Assembly: GCF_013778455.1 (NCBI RefSeq)
Contig: NZ_JACEHE010000001.1
Location: forward strand, 1 to 64,000
Direction: 5' to 3'
From: Streptomyces himalayensis subsp. himalayensis
GTDB lineage: Bacteria; Actinomycetota; Actinomycetes; Streptomycetales; Streptomycetaceae
Length of the DNA: 64,000 nucleotides
Below the pieces are notes generated by a model. The model saw nothing but the letters and a program-made list of their open reading frames with translations, searched no databases and was not told where the DNA came from. Position numbers and translations under genes: made by a program. How positions within the stretch are numbered: position 1 is the stretch's first letter; every line of letters begins with the position of its first letter. Of this stretch, positions 52,353-62,358 are shown in pieces.

Positions 52353-52674
52353 CGGTCCAACCTAGGTCGGGTAATAGGCGGAATACGTCCTGAGACACGC
52401 GTTTTGGCCGACCTTGGCCATCCGTTCGCCGCACTCGCACCAACCCAGACCGACGACGACGGACTCGGACGCGCACGGTGACCGATTCCGTGTACGGAAG
52501 GTGACCGGGTCCGTGTACGGAAGCGGGGCTCCGGTACGGCCGCGGGAGTCCGAGCGTGGAACCCGGGACTCCAGGACGGCGAAAGCCCGGGCTCACCGCA
52601 CGCCGTAGACTGGTGGATCGGCCCGCTGCTCGGGCTCGCCGTCCACCCAGCCCTCACGTACGGGAAGTCGCAAC
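52353..52674. other. DUF6542-ychF divergent intergenic region
   Basis: 322 bp without a gene. Contains promoters for both neighbours and a duplicated 23-bp unit (52477-52522). The ribosome site of ychF is weak (GGGAAG). Confidence 0.6.
52477..52522. repeat. Two 23-bp units with CCGTGTACGG dyads upstream of ychF
   Basis: GGTGACCGATTCCGTGTACG plus GAA, then GGTGACCGGGTCCGTGTACG plus GAA: two copies with two differences. Each holds CCGT-GT-ACGG, a near-palindrome. Third-degree decay (CTCCGGTACGG) follows. May be paired operator sites. Confidence 0.7.
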
Positions 52675-53763
<1,089 letters not shown>

Positions 53764-53913
53764 AGCGGGTTCGAGGGCCGTCTGACCTGCGGCGGAGCGG
53801 GTCGGGCGGCCTTTCGGTCCGCAAGGAGTCCGCGGAACCGCCGACCAGGGGGCTTGTGGCACCCGGACGCCGCTATGCGGATCCTGGGTCGACGGGTGTA
53901 GGGGAGCAAGGTA

Positions 53914-54318
53914 ATGGCGGAGTACGTGCCGAACGAGCTGCTGTCGAGGCTCGTTGGGTGTCGGTTGGACGCTGTGCATTTCGTTCTGGACTACCTGGAG
54001 CTGCACTTCGGTTCGCCGGACGAGCAGATCCTCAGGTACCTCGTGACGCCGAGCGTCGAGGCTCCCGACGGCGAGGTCTACCGCGACGGCCGGCTCGGAT
54101 ACGCCGACGCCCTGCGCGCCCTGGCCGGTGAGGAGGTCATCGACACTGCCGAGGCCACAGGCATCGGCCTGCGGATCCGGCTGCCGTCCGGCACCGTCGT
54201 CCTGCACCCGGAATGGGACGAGCTCGTCGGCCCGGAGATCGCGGAGTACCGGACCCAGGACTTCGCGGACTGGATGGTCTGGCGCTCGGGCGAGGACTCC
54301 TTCGAGGACCTGGCGTAG
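53914..54318 (+). CDS. Hypothetical protein
   Basis: 134-aa acidic protein with no recognised family. ELLSRLVGCRLDAVHFVLDY, LELHFGSPDEQILRYLVTPS and LRIRLPSGTVVLHPEWDELV suggest a small beta-sandwich-like fold; the tail is TQDFADWMVWRSGEDSFEDL. The ATG is preceded by GGGAGCAAGGTA. Alone between ychF and a convergent glycan operon. Confidence 0.65.
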   Translation: MAEYVPNELLSRLVGCRLDAVHFVLDYLELHFGSPDEQILRYLVTPSVEAPDGEVYRDGRLGYADALRALAGEEVIDTAEATGIGLRIRLPSGTVVLHPEWDELVGPEIAEYRTQDFADWMVWRSGEDSFEDLA

Positions 54319-54581
54319 CCGCGTCGTCCGATGAACTCCCGCTCCGGTGGACTGGCCGGACTCCGGTGTTGTAGCGGCGCGAGGTGCGGTCGGGCAGTCC
54401 GCACACAGTCCGCAGGGTGCCCGCGAACACCCGTCCGCTGCCAACGCCCGTAAACCGGAAGCCGGTCGGCACGTCTGCGGGCTGGAGGCAGGCCCGAGAG
54501 CTGGGCGCGTACAGCGGTGTTCTGGGAGAACCCTTGGATGATCCGTGCGCGGGAGGGGTCAACCCCGCGCTACCGCATCCT

Positions 54582-56546
54582 TCAATCTGTCGGTGCCGCT
54601 GAATGCCGTGCGGTGAGAACGGTGTACGGTCCCACGTCCTGGCGTGTGAATGAGGACTCATCGAAGAGGTGAGTCGGGATCGTGATGCGTTCGGAGCTCG
54701 TGGTCGGGACCCGGGGGAAATGGTGATGGGTCAGCGTGAGGTCGAATCCCCCCGGCACACGCGTGAGGACGAAGACATCCGGCGGGCGGAACGCGCCTGA
54801 TGCCATGGCCAGGGTGAACGACTGTGCGTTACAGGCCCTCAGCCAGCGCTTCACTTCTTCATTCCGCTCCTCATGGCGGCCCAGAGGGTTGGAGTAACCC
54901 GGAGTGCTGGTGAGGTACGACCAGTAGGGACGCACGGACGTGAGACGGTGGACATCGGTCAGTACGACGAGTTCCTGGGGTTGCTTCCCGGTGGCCTTTT
55001 CGATGGCTTCGTCAAGCGGTGCCAGCCACTCGTCCGTCCTGCCAGGATCTGGGACACGGGCGGTCCGGGCGGGACGTGAGCCGTCACTGAGCGGGTAGCT
55101 CTGCCGGTATGCCAGATCGACTTCCCTGGTCAGAGCGGCATGCGCGTGTTGGAGGGTGGAGACGGCGAGGAGGGCTGCCAGGCCGGCGAAGACGGGAAGA
55201 GACGCCCGCCACGACACCTGCGGCCTTCGGCGTACGACGACCAGCAGTTCCCCTACGGCAAGGATCCCCGCGCAGTAGAGCGCGGCGAGCAGTACCGGGT
55301 GAACGCGGAACGACAGCAGGGTGGTTCCCGCGGCGATGGCCAGCTGGGACAGCACCGACCACGCGTAGCAGCAGCACACGAGAACGAGCAGCCCACCGGC
55401 AACCGCGTGCTTACGGGCGCGCAGGAGCAGCCAGGCAGTTCCCGTGAGACACAGAACACCCGGCGGGTCCAGCGAGGTCATCGGCAGCAGATAGGTGATC
55501 TGCTGGTACGGGATGAACTTCAGAGCCGTGGTCGACGGTGATCCGAGGGGCAGGGACGCGAGCCAGTAGGGGAGCAGCACGACACAGCCCGCCGGCGCGG
55601 CCACACCTGCGACAACGGCCGTGCGGAGGAGAAGGGTTGCGCCGCACCCAGGGTGCCGCGCGAAGCGGATTCCGACAAGAACAAGCAGGCAGAAGGCCCA
55701 GAACGCGGCCAGCATGGTGTAGCACAGGACGGCGAGCCCGAGTGAGGCCCCAAGGGACGCGAGCGCCCGCCATCGAGTCCGGTCGTCGCCCAGCACCCGG
55801 TACGCGATCACTGTCAAGGGCGGCAGCGCGGCCCCCACCAGCCAGGCGTAGGGTTCCCGGACGCCGAGCGACGGTTCGACGAATGCGCAGGCGCTGGTTG
55901 CGCCGGCGAGGAGCATGGCGAGCCGGGCGGTGACCAGCAGCCTCCACAGGGAGAGCGCCACGGCCGCGGCCAAGGCGGTGGAGAGAATGCTCAGCGGTTT
56001 GAAGACGGCCCACCCGTCGATCCCGAGGAGAGCCGCGGTGCGCCCGGCGGCCCAGAACCAACCGGGTGGGTACAGCGGCGGGACGCCTTGGTAAGCGAAG
56101 TCGGCCAGGTGGGGCGACGAGGCGAACCGCGTCACGTACGCGATGCGGAACTGGTTGTCGGAGGCCAGTCCTCCCAGAAACCACCGCGTCCCGTGCAACG
56201 GAATGGCCAGGAGAAGCGTGGGGAGGGCTGACACGGCCGCGTACCCGGCCCAGGGAAGTGCGGCCGAGGCCCGGAGGCTGGTAGCCAGGACCGTCACGAC
56301 CGCCACCAGTGTCGCCGAGCAGAGCGATGCGAGAACGGTCGGCAGCAGTGACGGCTCGGGGATGGACAGCCGCAGCACTGCGACCTGAAGCAGCAGGCTG
56401 ACGACGACCGCGATGGCGGCCCCGGCAACCGCCTCGATGACAAACCGAGTGAAGGTGAGCTGGAACGTCCGGGGGGCGGTGGGGCGCTCCGCGGGCGGCC
56501 GCTGAGCGGTCGACACCGGTGGACGGAGCTTTTGCAGAGTGGTCAT
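54582..56546 (-). CDS. AftA-like membrane glycosyltransferase
   Basis: 654-aa polytopic protein with about 11-13 membrane helices. ASDNQFRIAYVTRFASSPHL, DFAYQGVPPLYPPGWFWAAG is the conserved catalytic loop of the AftA (galactan arabinofuranosyltransferase, GT-C) family, with the Asp-Asn pair as likely catalytic residues. A soluble C-terminal region covers about 480-654. In mycobacteria AftA uses decaprenyl-phospho-arabinose to start arabinan on galactan; Streptomyces lack classical arabinogalactan, so substrate and acceptor differ or are unknown. The ATG at 56546 overlaps the polysialyltransferase stop (ATGA). Last gene of the operon. Confidence 0.75.
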   Translation of the reverse strand: MTTLQKLRPPVSTAQRPPAERPTAPRTFQLTFTRFVIEAVAGAAIAVVVSLLLQVAVLRLSIPEPSLLPTVLASLCSATLVAVVTVLATSLRASAALPWAGYAAVSALPTLLLAIPLHGTRWFLGGLASDNQFRIAYVTRFASSPHLADFAYQGVPPLYPPGWFWAAGRTAALLGIDGWAVFKPLSILSTALAAAVALSLWRLLVTARLAMLLAGATSACAFVEPSLGVREPYAWLVGAALPPLTVIAYRVLGDDRTRWRALASLGASLGLAVLCYTMLAAFWAFCLLVLVGIRFARHPGCGATLLLRTAVVAGVAAPAGCVVLLPYWLASLPLGSPSTTALKFIPYQQITYLLPMTSLDPPGVLCLTGTAWLLLRARKHAVAGGLLVLVCCCYAWSVLSQLAIAAGTTLLSFRVHPVLLAALYCAGILAVGELLVVVRRRPQVSWRASLPVFAGLAALLAVSTLQHAHAALTREVDLAYRQSYPLSDGSRPARTARVPDPGRTDEWLAPLDEAIEKATGKQPQELVVLTDVHRLTSVRPYWSYLTSTPGYSNPLGRHEERNEEVKRWLRACNAQSFTLAMASGAFRPPDVFVLTRVPGGFDLTLTHHHFPRVPTTSSERITIPTHLFDESSFTRQDVGPYTVLTARHSAAPTD

Positions 56547-57946
56547 GAGACGGGGACCCTCCGGCGGAGATTCCGGTACGAGCGCCAAGCCCGGCGCAGC
56601 GCGGGGCTCAAGCGGTGTGAGGTGAGCAGTCGATCGCCGAGCGGACCGATGGGCAGCCCGCCGGGAAGCCGAAGACGGGTCAGCCGGCCCAGGCCGACGT
56701 TCCTCCGGACCACGGCACTGCCCTTGTGCTGGGCGAGGAACTGCTCTGCGTCGCGACGGAGTTGGGGATACGCCTGAGGGTGCATGCAGTACGTCAGGGT
56801 CCTGACCAGGGGCCCGGGGTCGTCACCGCCGACGGGGGCACCTCCCCGCTCCTTGTTGTGCGGGGGGAGGGAGGGTGAGGACAGCCCGGCGTACGCGATC
56901 GCAAGAGGGATGCGGTTGCTGTTCGAGTAGGGCCTGAGACCGCTCAGCACGGATTCGGTCCCGACTCGGAAGGCCGGGATTCCATAGAGGGTCCGTGCGG
57001 TGAACAGCCCCGTGGAGAAGCAGCCGATGACCGCGCTGGGCCGGACTTCCTGGAAGAGCACTTCGGCCGGTACGGGCGCCGTCGTGGAGCGGAACTCGAC
57101 CCCGAGGTCCGCCGCGGACTTGCACAGCGCCTCTGTCTGTGTCCCCGGGGCACTCGGATGTGCCTTGAACACCACATGCCGGTGCCCTGCCTCCACGGCC
57201 TGACGCAGCATCCTGAGATGGAGACGGTCCTCCTCCTGGGCGCTGATGATTCCGGCTGCGGACAGATACTGGCCGAGAATGACCGCGGGTGCTTCACCCC
57301 CACGCAGTGGCGCGACGACGTCCGCCGCTTCCCGAGTGCGTGCCAGCTCGGCGAACACCGACCGCAGCGCGTCGTGCGGGATGGCCCGATGGGCCGGCAT
57401 GCGGTGGCCGAAGGCAGCCTCGTCCAGGACCAGCGGGCGCAGGCCCGGCACGAGGTCGGGGTGTACGAGATCCTCGATCCGCTGCAGAACCTGGTGCGGG
57501 ATGCGGCTGCGCAGAGGGCCGTATGCCATCAGGCCGTCGGCATAGACATGGATGGGGCTGTCGCTGAACACCCTGGCCAGCGCCTGGCCGGGTGAGGTCT
57601 GGATGGACTCGACGACCAGTGAGACCGGCTCCTCGGGACCGATCCCCCAGCTGCTGCTCAGGACCCGCTGCAGGAGCGGGATGTCGCAGGGGCGGGGAGA
57701 CCAGTCCCATGGGTGGTTGGGGTGAATGGCGTCGTTCCAGGAGATCACCTCGTCGAACCGCTTGCGCAGGACGGCGAACCCGAGACGCTCCTCCCAGCTG
57801 GGGGTGGCCTCGGGCACGGCGGTGTTCGTCGAGGTCACCAGGACGCGGCGCACGGGACCGGATGAGGCCAGGAGGCCGGCATCAAGGGCCGCGCACACCG
57901 TGGCAAGACCGTAGACGGTGGACACTTCGGTGATCTGGACCGTCAC
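56543..57946 (-). CDS. Alpha-2,8-polysialyltransferase family protein
   Basis: 467-aa GT-B-like glycosyltransferase of the polysialyltransferase (PF07388-type) family. Recognisable blocks are TVYGLATVCAALDAGLLASS, VSLVVESIQTSPGQALARVF, HVYADGLMAYGP, VFKAHPSAPGTQTEALCKSA and AVIGCFSTGLFTARTLYGIP (the HP and S/T nucleotide-binding motifs of polysialyltransferases). In Streptomyces such enzymes are associated with wall polymers of nonulosonic acids such as Kdn. The GTG start overlaps the GT2 stop (GTGA) and its own stop overlaps the AftA-like start, so three genes are translationally coupled. Confidence 0.82.
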   Translation of the reverse strand: MTVQITEVSTVYGLATVCAALDAGLLASSGPVRRVLVTSTNTAVPEATPSWEERLGFAVLRKRFDEVISWNDAIHPNHPWDWSPRPCDIPLLQRVLSSSWGIGPEEPVSLVVESIQTSPGQALARVFSDSPIHVYADGLMAYGPLRSRIPHQVLQRIEDLVHPDLVPGLRPLVLDEAAFGHRMPAHRAIPHDALRSVFAELARTREAADVVAPLRGGEAPAVILGQYLSAAGIISAQEEDRLHLRMLRQAVEAGHRHVVFKAHPSAPGTQTEALCKSAADLGVEFRSTTAPVPAEVLFQEVRPSAVIGCFSTGLFTARTLYGIPAFRVGTESVLSGLRPYSNSNRIPLAIAYAGLSSPSLPPHNKERGGAPVGGDDPGPLVRTLTYCMHPQAYPQLRRDAEQFLAQHKGSAVVRRNVGLGRLTRLRLPGGLPIGPLGDRLLTSHRLSPALRRAWRSYRNLRRRVPVS

Positions 57947-58911
57947 GGCCGCCGCCCTCCCTTGGGCCGGTACATCGAAAGCAGACGATTGCGCCGCCGC
58001 TCGTCCATGCGGTGGATGACGTCCGCGAAAAGGTCCTGCGGAAGTGTGTCCGCGAACTGCCGGTAGCGACGGCAGAAGCGACGGGCCGTGGATCGCTGGT
58101 AGCCGGAGACCTGCTCGATGTGGTGGTGCACGATGCCGAGGAACGAACGGATGGCCTTGGGCAGCAGGTGGTCGCTCATCGGATGCGACGCCACCTCGTT
58201 GATCACGTTCTCGAAGGCGGGCAGGAAGTCCAGCTGCCGGTCGTCGACCGCTCGGGTCAGGGACGTACGCACGTCTCTGCGGTAGCGCAGTCCGTCAAGT
58301 CCGACCACTGCGTACGACGTGGCGTTCATGTGAAGCCGCCAGGTCCAGTGCCGGTCTTCGCACGTCCGCAGCGCCGGGTCGAACATGAGGAGTCCGGCGT
58401 CGACGAGTCGGCGGCTGTATGCGCCGGACCAGGTGTTCGGATAGTCGATCATGGTCTCGCGCTGCTCGATGGCGACACCGTCGAGAGGGTGCAGGACCTG
58501 ACGTCGGCGGTGCTCGGGGGCCCGGCACAGGGTGCGCCGTGTCCCTGTGACCCTGATGTGGTCGACCTTGATGAAGTCGGTGCCGAGGTCGGCCGCGACC
58601 GCGGCGAGCCTCGGGTAGTACCCGGGGGCGAGCCAGTCGTCTCCGTCCAGGTACGTGATGTACTCACCGCCGGCCCGCGCGGTGCCCGAGTTGCGAGTGG
58701 CGGACACGCCACGGTTCTCCGAGTGCCGGATGAGGGTGCTGTTGGGAAGCGCGTGCACCGCTTCCTCCAGCAGCCTGGGGGTGTCGTCCGTCGAGTTGTC
58801 GTCGACGAAGACGAATTCGATGTCCGTACCTGCGTTCCGCTTCAGGGTCGCGATGCAGTCGGGCAGGTACGGCGCGACGTTGTAGCAGGCGATGACGGAG
58901 GTCAGCTTCAC
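57943..58911 (-). CDS. Family 2 glycosyltransferase
   Basis: 322-aa GT-A enzyme. VKLTSVIACYNVAPYLPDCI, IEFVFVDDNSTDDTPRLLEE and GEYITYLDGDDWLAPGYYPR give the GT2 nucleotide and metal site (DDN and DGDD). The C-terminal half (FDPALRTCEDRHWTWRLHMN, YRRDVRTSLTRAVDDRQLDF) carries the ED-x-x-W acceptor/base motif. Domain layout matches capsule and wall-polymer transferases encoded next to polysialyltransferases. The GTG at 58911 overlaps the stop of the small upstream gene (GTGA), which explains the weak ribosome site. Confidence 0.88.
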   Translation of the reverse strand: MKLTSVIACYNVAPYLPDCIATLKRNAGTDIEFVFVDDNSTDDTPRLLEEAVHALPNSTLIRHSENRGVSATRNSGTARAGGEYITYLDGDDWLAPGYYPRLAAVAADLGTDFIKVDHIRVTGTRRTLCRAPEHRRRQVLHPLDGVAIEQRETMIDYPNTWSGAYSRRLVDAGLLMFDPALRTCEDRHWTWRLHMNATSYAVVGLDGLRYRRDVRTSLTRAVDDRQLDFLPAFENVINEVASHPMSDHLLPKAIRSFLGIVHHHIEQVSGYQRSTARRFCRRYRQFADTLPQDLFADVIHRMDERRRNRLLSMYRPKGGRRP

Positions 58912-59171
58912 AGCAGTACCGTTTCTGCGAGCCGTTCGGGGACGTGGCGGAGCTTCTTCGTCCGGCCGGACTCGCAGTCGTGGACCTTCTCGGCCGCGAC
59001 GCAGCCGCCCTCGGGGGTCACGTCGACCTGAGGAAACGCTTCTTCTGACTGAGACGCTTCTTCTGAGGCGCTGTTGTGGTTGATGTCGGTCTCGCAGGTG
59101 ATGCAGGCGGACTGACCCGGGTCTGCAGAGCGGCTTCCGGGCATGCGAGGGCTGGGTGGGGGGTTCGTCAC
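58908..59171 (-). CDS. Small Cys-containing protein at the head of the glycan operon
   Basis: 87-aa protein from GTG 59171, with GGAAGGA 9-15 nt upstream. It holds four cysteines: SACITCETD (CxxC), GGCVAAEK and HDCESG. The segment SASEEASQSEEAFPQVDVTP is acidic, and the end KKLRHVPERLAETVLL is helical. Its stop overlaps the GT2 start, so it is translated in the operon. No family recognised; it may be a metal-binding accessory factor or a peptide acceptor. Confidence 0.55.
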   Translation of the reverse strand: MTNPPPSPRMPGSRSADPGQSACITCETDINHNSASEEASQSEEAFPQVDVTPEGGCVAAEKVHDCESGRTKKLRHVPERLAETVLL

Positions 59172-59217
59172 AAGGGGTTCCTTCCAAGGGAGGAGCCGCG
59201 ACCGGGGTGAGGGCACG

Positions 59218-59462
59218 TCAGTGGCCCGCTGCTCGGGGTTCGGCATCGGCGGGGCGGTCGTCCGCCTGGGCACCCGCCTGGCGGGCCGCATGGGCGATGC
59301 TGCCGTCGTCCGCAGAGCCGGGTGTGCCGGTGACGAGCCGCGCAGCCAGGCACTCGAGTACGGCCCGGACCACGAGCGGAACTCCGCCCACGGGGCAAGG
59401 TTCTTGCCGGGAACGCCCTGTAGCCCGCCGCGGGCGGGGATCGCGGCCAGGACGGATGACAT
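59218..59462 (-). pseudogene. CMP-sugar (acylneuraminate) cytidylyltransferase remnant
   Basis: From ATG 59462 the frame reads MSSVLAAIPARGGLQGVPGK NLAP, the nucleotide-binding start of NeuA/KdsB-like CMP-sugar synthetases (IPARGGSKGVPGKN). Then one base is missing in GCCCCGTGG; in the shifted frame VGGVPLVVRAVLECLAARLV and DDGSIAHAARQAGAQADD follow, the next conserved block, ending at TGA 59218. The remaining about 150 residues are absent. It is at the 5' side of the polysialyltransferase operon, where an intact synthetase would be expected. Confidence 0.7.
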
Positions 59463-59650
59463 GGCACTCCTTGGGGGACGGCCAGTGCGTTCACGGGCCC
59501 AACGCGAGTGGTTCCACCCAGGTTGTCGGGGTTAATGCGAAGTTCATCCACATTCATCCGATGTTCATGCACCTGGGTTCCGTGGCCGTGCGACTGAAAG
59601 CACTCCTCGGACATGGCGTTCCGGACAGCAGGCCGGTACGCGGAGGCCCG

Positions 59651-62263
59651 TCAGCGCACGCTCAGCTCCCGTACCTCGCCGGGCTTGGTCCCCGTCAGCG
59701 TGACGCGTAGGTACCGGGCGGCGACCCCCGGCTCTGGCGCCTGCCAGTGCGCCCCGTCCATCGACGTCTGCGTCGTGTACGCGCGCGTGCCCGTCACCCG
59801 GACCTCGGAGAGCGGTGCCGTGCGGGCGAGTTCGACGGTCAGGGAGGCGTCGGGGTCCTCGGGGCGCCAGTACGTCGCGGCGTTGCCGTCGACGGCCGCC
59901 GCCGCGTACAGGCCGGGTTCCTCGGAGGTCGCCGTCGCCGGGCGGCAGCGGGCCGTGTTCGCCGTCGGCTCCAGGTCAGGGCGGCGGGTCTTGAGACGGG
60001 CGGGGAAGCCCTCGCTCACCGTCACGCGCCCCTGCGGCGACTCGACGGTGAACGGCTCGCCGGACACCAGCCGTACCGTCGTCTCCTCAGGTCCGATGGC
60101 GATGTCGTACGTACGCCCCTGCCAGCGCAGCCCCGACAGCCGTACACCGTCCTCGAGTTGGGGCGGCAGCGTCGGGTCCAGACGGACCGTGTTCTCGCGG
60201 AGGCGCAGGCCCGTCAGGCCGTGCGTGAAGACCTGCAGGAAACAGCCCTTGCCGGTGAGGAAGTCCTGCGCCGGCGAGCCCGCGAGCGGGTCGCCCGCAC
60301 CCGCCTTGTCGCCGCGCGCCTCCGAGAAGAGCGCGAACGGACCGCGCGCGAAGGGCCGGTAGGCGCGCTGCAGGAAGGTGTACGCCGCGCAGCCCGGCTC
60401 ACCGATGGCGGCAGCGTCGATCGCGTGGACGGAGTCCGTCATCGCGGGGCCGTCCGGGTCGGTCCGCTCGGTGTAATAGTCGAGCGTGGCGGCCGCGGCG
60501 CCGTCCGGCATGGGCCACTCCAGCGGGTACATCAGCAGCACCGTGTCCGCCTGCTTGATCTGCGACCCCGCATAGCCGTCGTACTGCAGGAAGACCTTGC
60601 GGCCCGCGTCGTACGGGATCCGCATGCCGTCGGCGATCCTCGCCCAGGCAGGCGGGGCGGTGGCGCCGACGAGGGCGGACGCGCGCGTGGCGTTGCGCAG
60701 GGCGGTGGCGGCCACGGCGTTGGTGTAGACGGCGTCGTCGACGCCGTTGCTGTACTCGTCGGGGCCCGCCACGTTCTTGATCGAGTAGCTGCCGTCGCTG
60801 TTCGCCGTCACGCGGGACGCCCAGTACTCGGCGAGGCCGCGCAGCAGCGGCCAGCCCCGTGCGCGCAGCCATGTGCGGTCGCCCGTGGCCAGGTAGTACT
60901 GCCAGGCGGCCAGCGCGATGTCGCCCTGGAGGTGGTTCTGGGTGAGGCAGTGCGGCGGGTCCCAGCTCTGGCACTCCGAGTACAGCGCGCCGCGGCTCGC
61001 GCTGGTCCACGGGTAGAACAGGCCCTTGACGGAGGTGCGGGCGGCATTCTGAGCGGCGGCAGGGCGCGTCCTGTACCGGTACTCCAGGACGGTCCGGGCG
61101 AGTTCGGGGTGCGTGGCCAGCAGCGCGGGGAACATCCACGTCTCGGCGTCCCAGAACACCATGCCCGCGTAGTTGTCGCTGGTCAGGCCGGTGGGCGCGA
61201 TGCTGTCGCGGGCACCGCGGCGCGTGCCCGACAGCAGCCCGTACTGCGCGGAACGCACCCAGAGCTGGATGTCCGGCCGCCCCGGCACCTCGATGGACGA
61301 CGACCACAGGCGGCGCCATGCGGCGGTGTGGGCGGCGAACAGGGCGGGCCAGCCGCGCCGGGCGGCCAGTTGCGAGGTCCTCTGCGCGGCCGCGCGCGGG
61401 GAGCGGGAGGTGAGCGCGGTGTCCACCCCGACGTACTTCGAGACGTCGTACGTCCTTCCGCTGCGGACGGCGAAGGTGGCGGACTGCGCGGCGCTCAACT
61501 CCCGTGCGCCACCGGCCCGGCGGAACTCTCCCGGCGCTCGCAGCGTCGAGGCCACGGCGCCGTCCACGTCCGTGCCGTCCGTGCGGAAGGCGACGTCCAT
61601 GGTGCGCTCCCCGGCCGCGCCGCCGCCCGTCTGGGCGATCCGCCGGGCGCCGCGCCCGTCGATCCGGTCGGTGACCGTCGCCTCCCCGTCCCAGTGGGGC
61701 GTGAGCCGCAGCCGTACGGCTGCGGCGTGTGCGGCGGTCCGGTCCGTCAGTACGTCGTACATCAGGTCCGTGCGGCGGCCGTCGGCCGCGGTCCAGGTGA
61801 CCGCCGTGCGGACGAAACCGCAGCGCAGGAACAGCGTCTGCCGGTAGTTCGAGACACGGCTGCCGGGGCCGTACGTCTCATCGCCCGCGGTGACGTCCAG
61901 GCCCGTCCAGGTGGGCAGGGCGGCGATCGCCTGCCGGCCCTCGGTGTTCGCCGGACCGCGGCCGTACAGTCCGGTGACGAACGCGCCGTCGTAGCGCGGT
62001 GTGTACAGCGGCCATCCGGTCTTCTCGCCCGTCGCCGCGTATCCGGCGCCGGCGGGCGGTACACGGGCGCCGAGATATCCGTTGCCCACGTACGCGTGGT
62101 ACGAGTCGTCCGGATCGATCCGGTGCGCCGTGGGCGCCCAGCCGGACGAGGGCTCGCAGACGCCGACGGGGCGCGGGCCCTCGGCGTGCGCGGCGGGTGG
62201 CGGCAGGATCAGGGCGGCCGTGGCGAACGAGGCGATGAGCGGGTGGGTACGCGAGACGTTCAC
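59651..62263 (-). CDS. Secreted GH65 glycosidase/phosphorylase with discoidin-like C-terminus
   Basis: 870-aa exported protein. A signal peptide covers residues 1-28 (THPLIASFATAALILPPPAA ending HAEG). The GH65 (alpha/alpha)6 core includes GMVFWDAETWMFPALLATHP (substrate-binding motif) and IKNVAGPDEYSNGVDDAVYT, where E503 is the expected general acid. AMTDSVHAIDAAAIGEPGCA follows. After the GH65 C-terminal beta domain, about 730-870 resembles a discoidin/F5-8 module (AAAVDGNAATYWRPEDPDAS, TVELARTAPLSEVRVTGTRA). Family members act on trehalose, maltose or kojibiose; a secreted acid-trehalase-like role is plausible. GTG start at 62263. Confidence 0.88.
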   Translation of the reverse strand: MNVSRTHPLIASFATAALILPPPAAHAEGPRPVGVCEPSSGWAPTAHRIDPDDSYHAYVGNGYLGARVPPAGAGYAATGEKTGWPLYTPRYDGAFVTGLYGRGPANTEGRQAIAALPTWTGLDVTAGDETYGPGSRVSNYRQTLFLRCGFVRTAVTWTAADGRRTDLMYDVLTDRTAAHAAAVRLRLTPHWDGEATVTDRIDGRGARRIAQTGGGAAGERTMDVAFRTDGTDVDGAVASTLRAPGEFRRAGGARELSAAQSATFAVRSGRTYDVSKYVGVDTALTSRSPRAAAQRTSQLAARRGWPALFAAHTAAWRRLWSSSIEVPGRPDIQLWVRSAQYGLLSGTRRGARDSIAPTGLTSDNYAGMVFWDAETWMFPALLATHPELARTVLEYRYRTRPAAAQNAARTSVKGLFYPWTSASRGALYSECQSWDPPHCLTQNHLQGDIALAAWQYYLATGDRTWLRARGWPLLRGLAEYWASRVTANSDGSYSIKNVAGPDEYSNGVDDAVYTNAVAATALRNATRASALVGATAPPAWARIADGMRIPYDAGRKVFLQYDGYAGSQIKQADTVLLMYPLEWPMPDGAAAATLDYYTERTDPDGPAMTDSVHAIDAAAIGEPGCAAYTFLQRAYRPFARGPFALFSEARGDKAGAGDPLAGSPAQDFLTGKGCFLQVFTHGLTGLRLRENTVRLDPTLPPQLEDGVRLSGLRWQGRTYDIAIGPEETTVRLVSGEPFTVESPQGRVTVSEGFPARLKTRRPDLEPTANTARCRPATATSEEPGLYAAAAVDGNAATYWRPEDPDASLTVELARTAPLSEVRVTGTRAYTTQTSMDGAHWQAPEPGVAARYLRVTLTGTKPGEVRELSVR

Positions 62264-62358
62264 CCCCCGACGATGCGCCGGTGCCGTGCCGCCGCCCGGC
62301 GCACGGCACGCGGGTGTCCCTCGGATGGGGGAACCGGCTCCGGTGGGAAACCCGCCCC

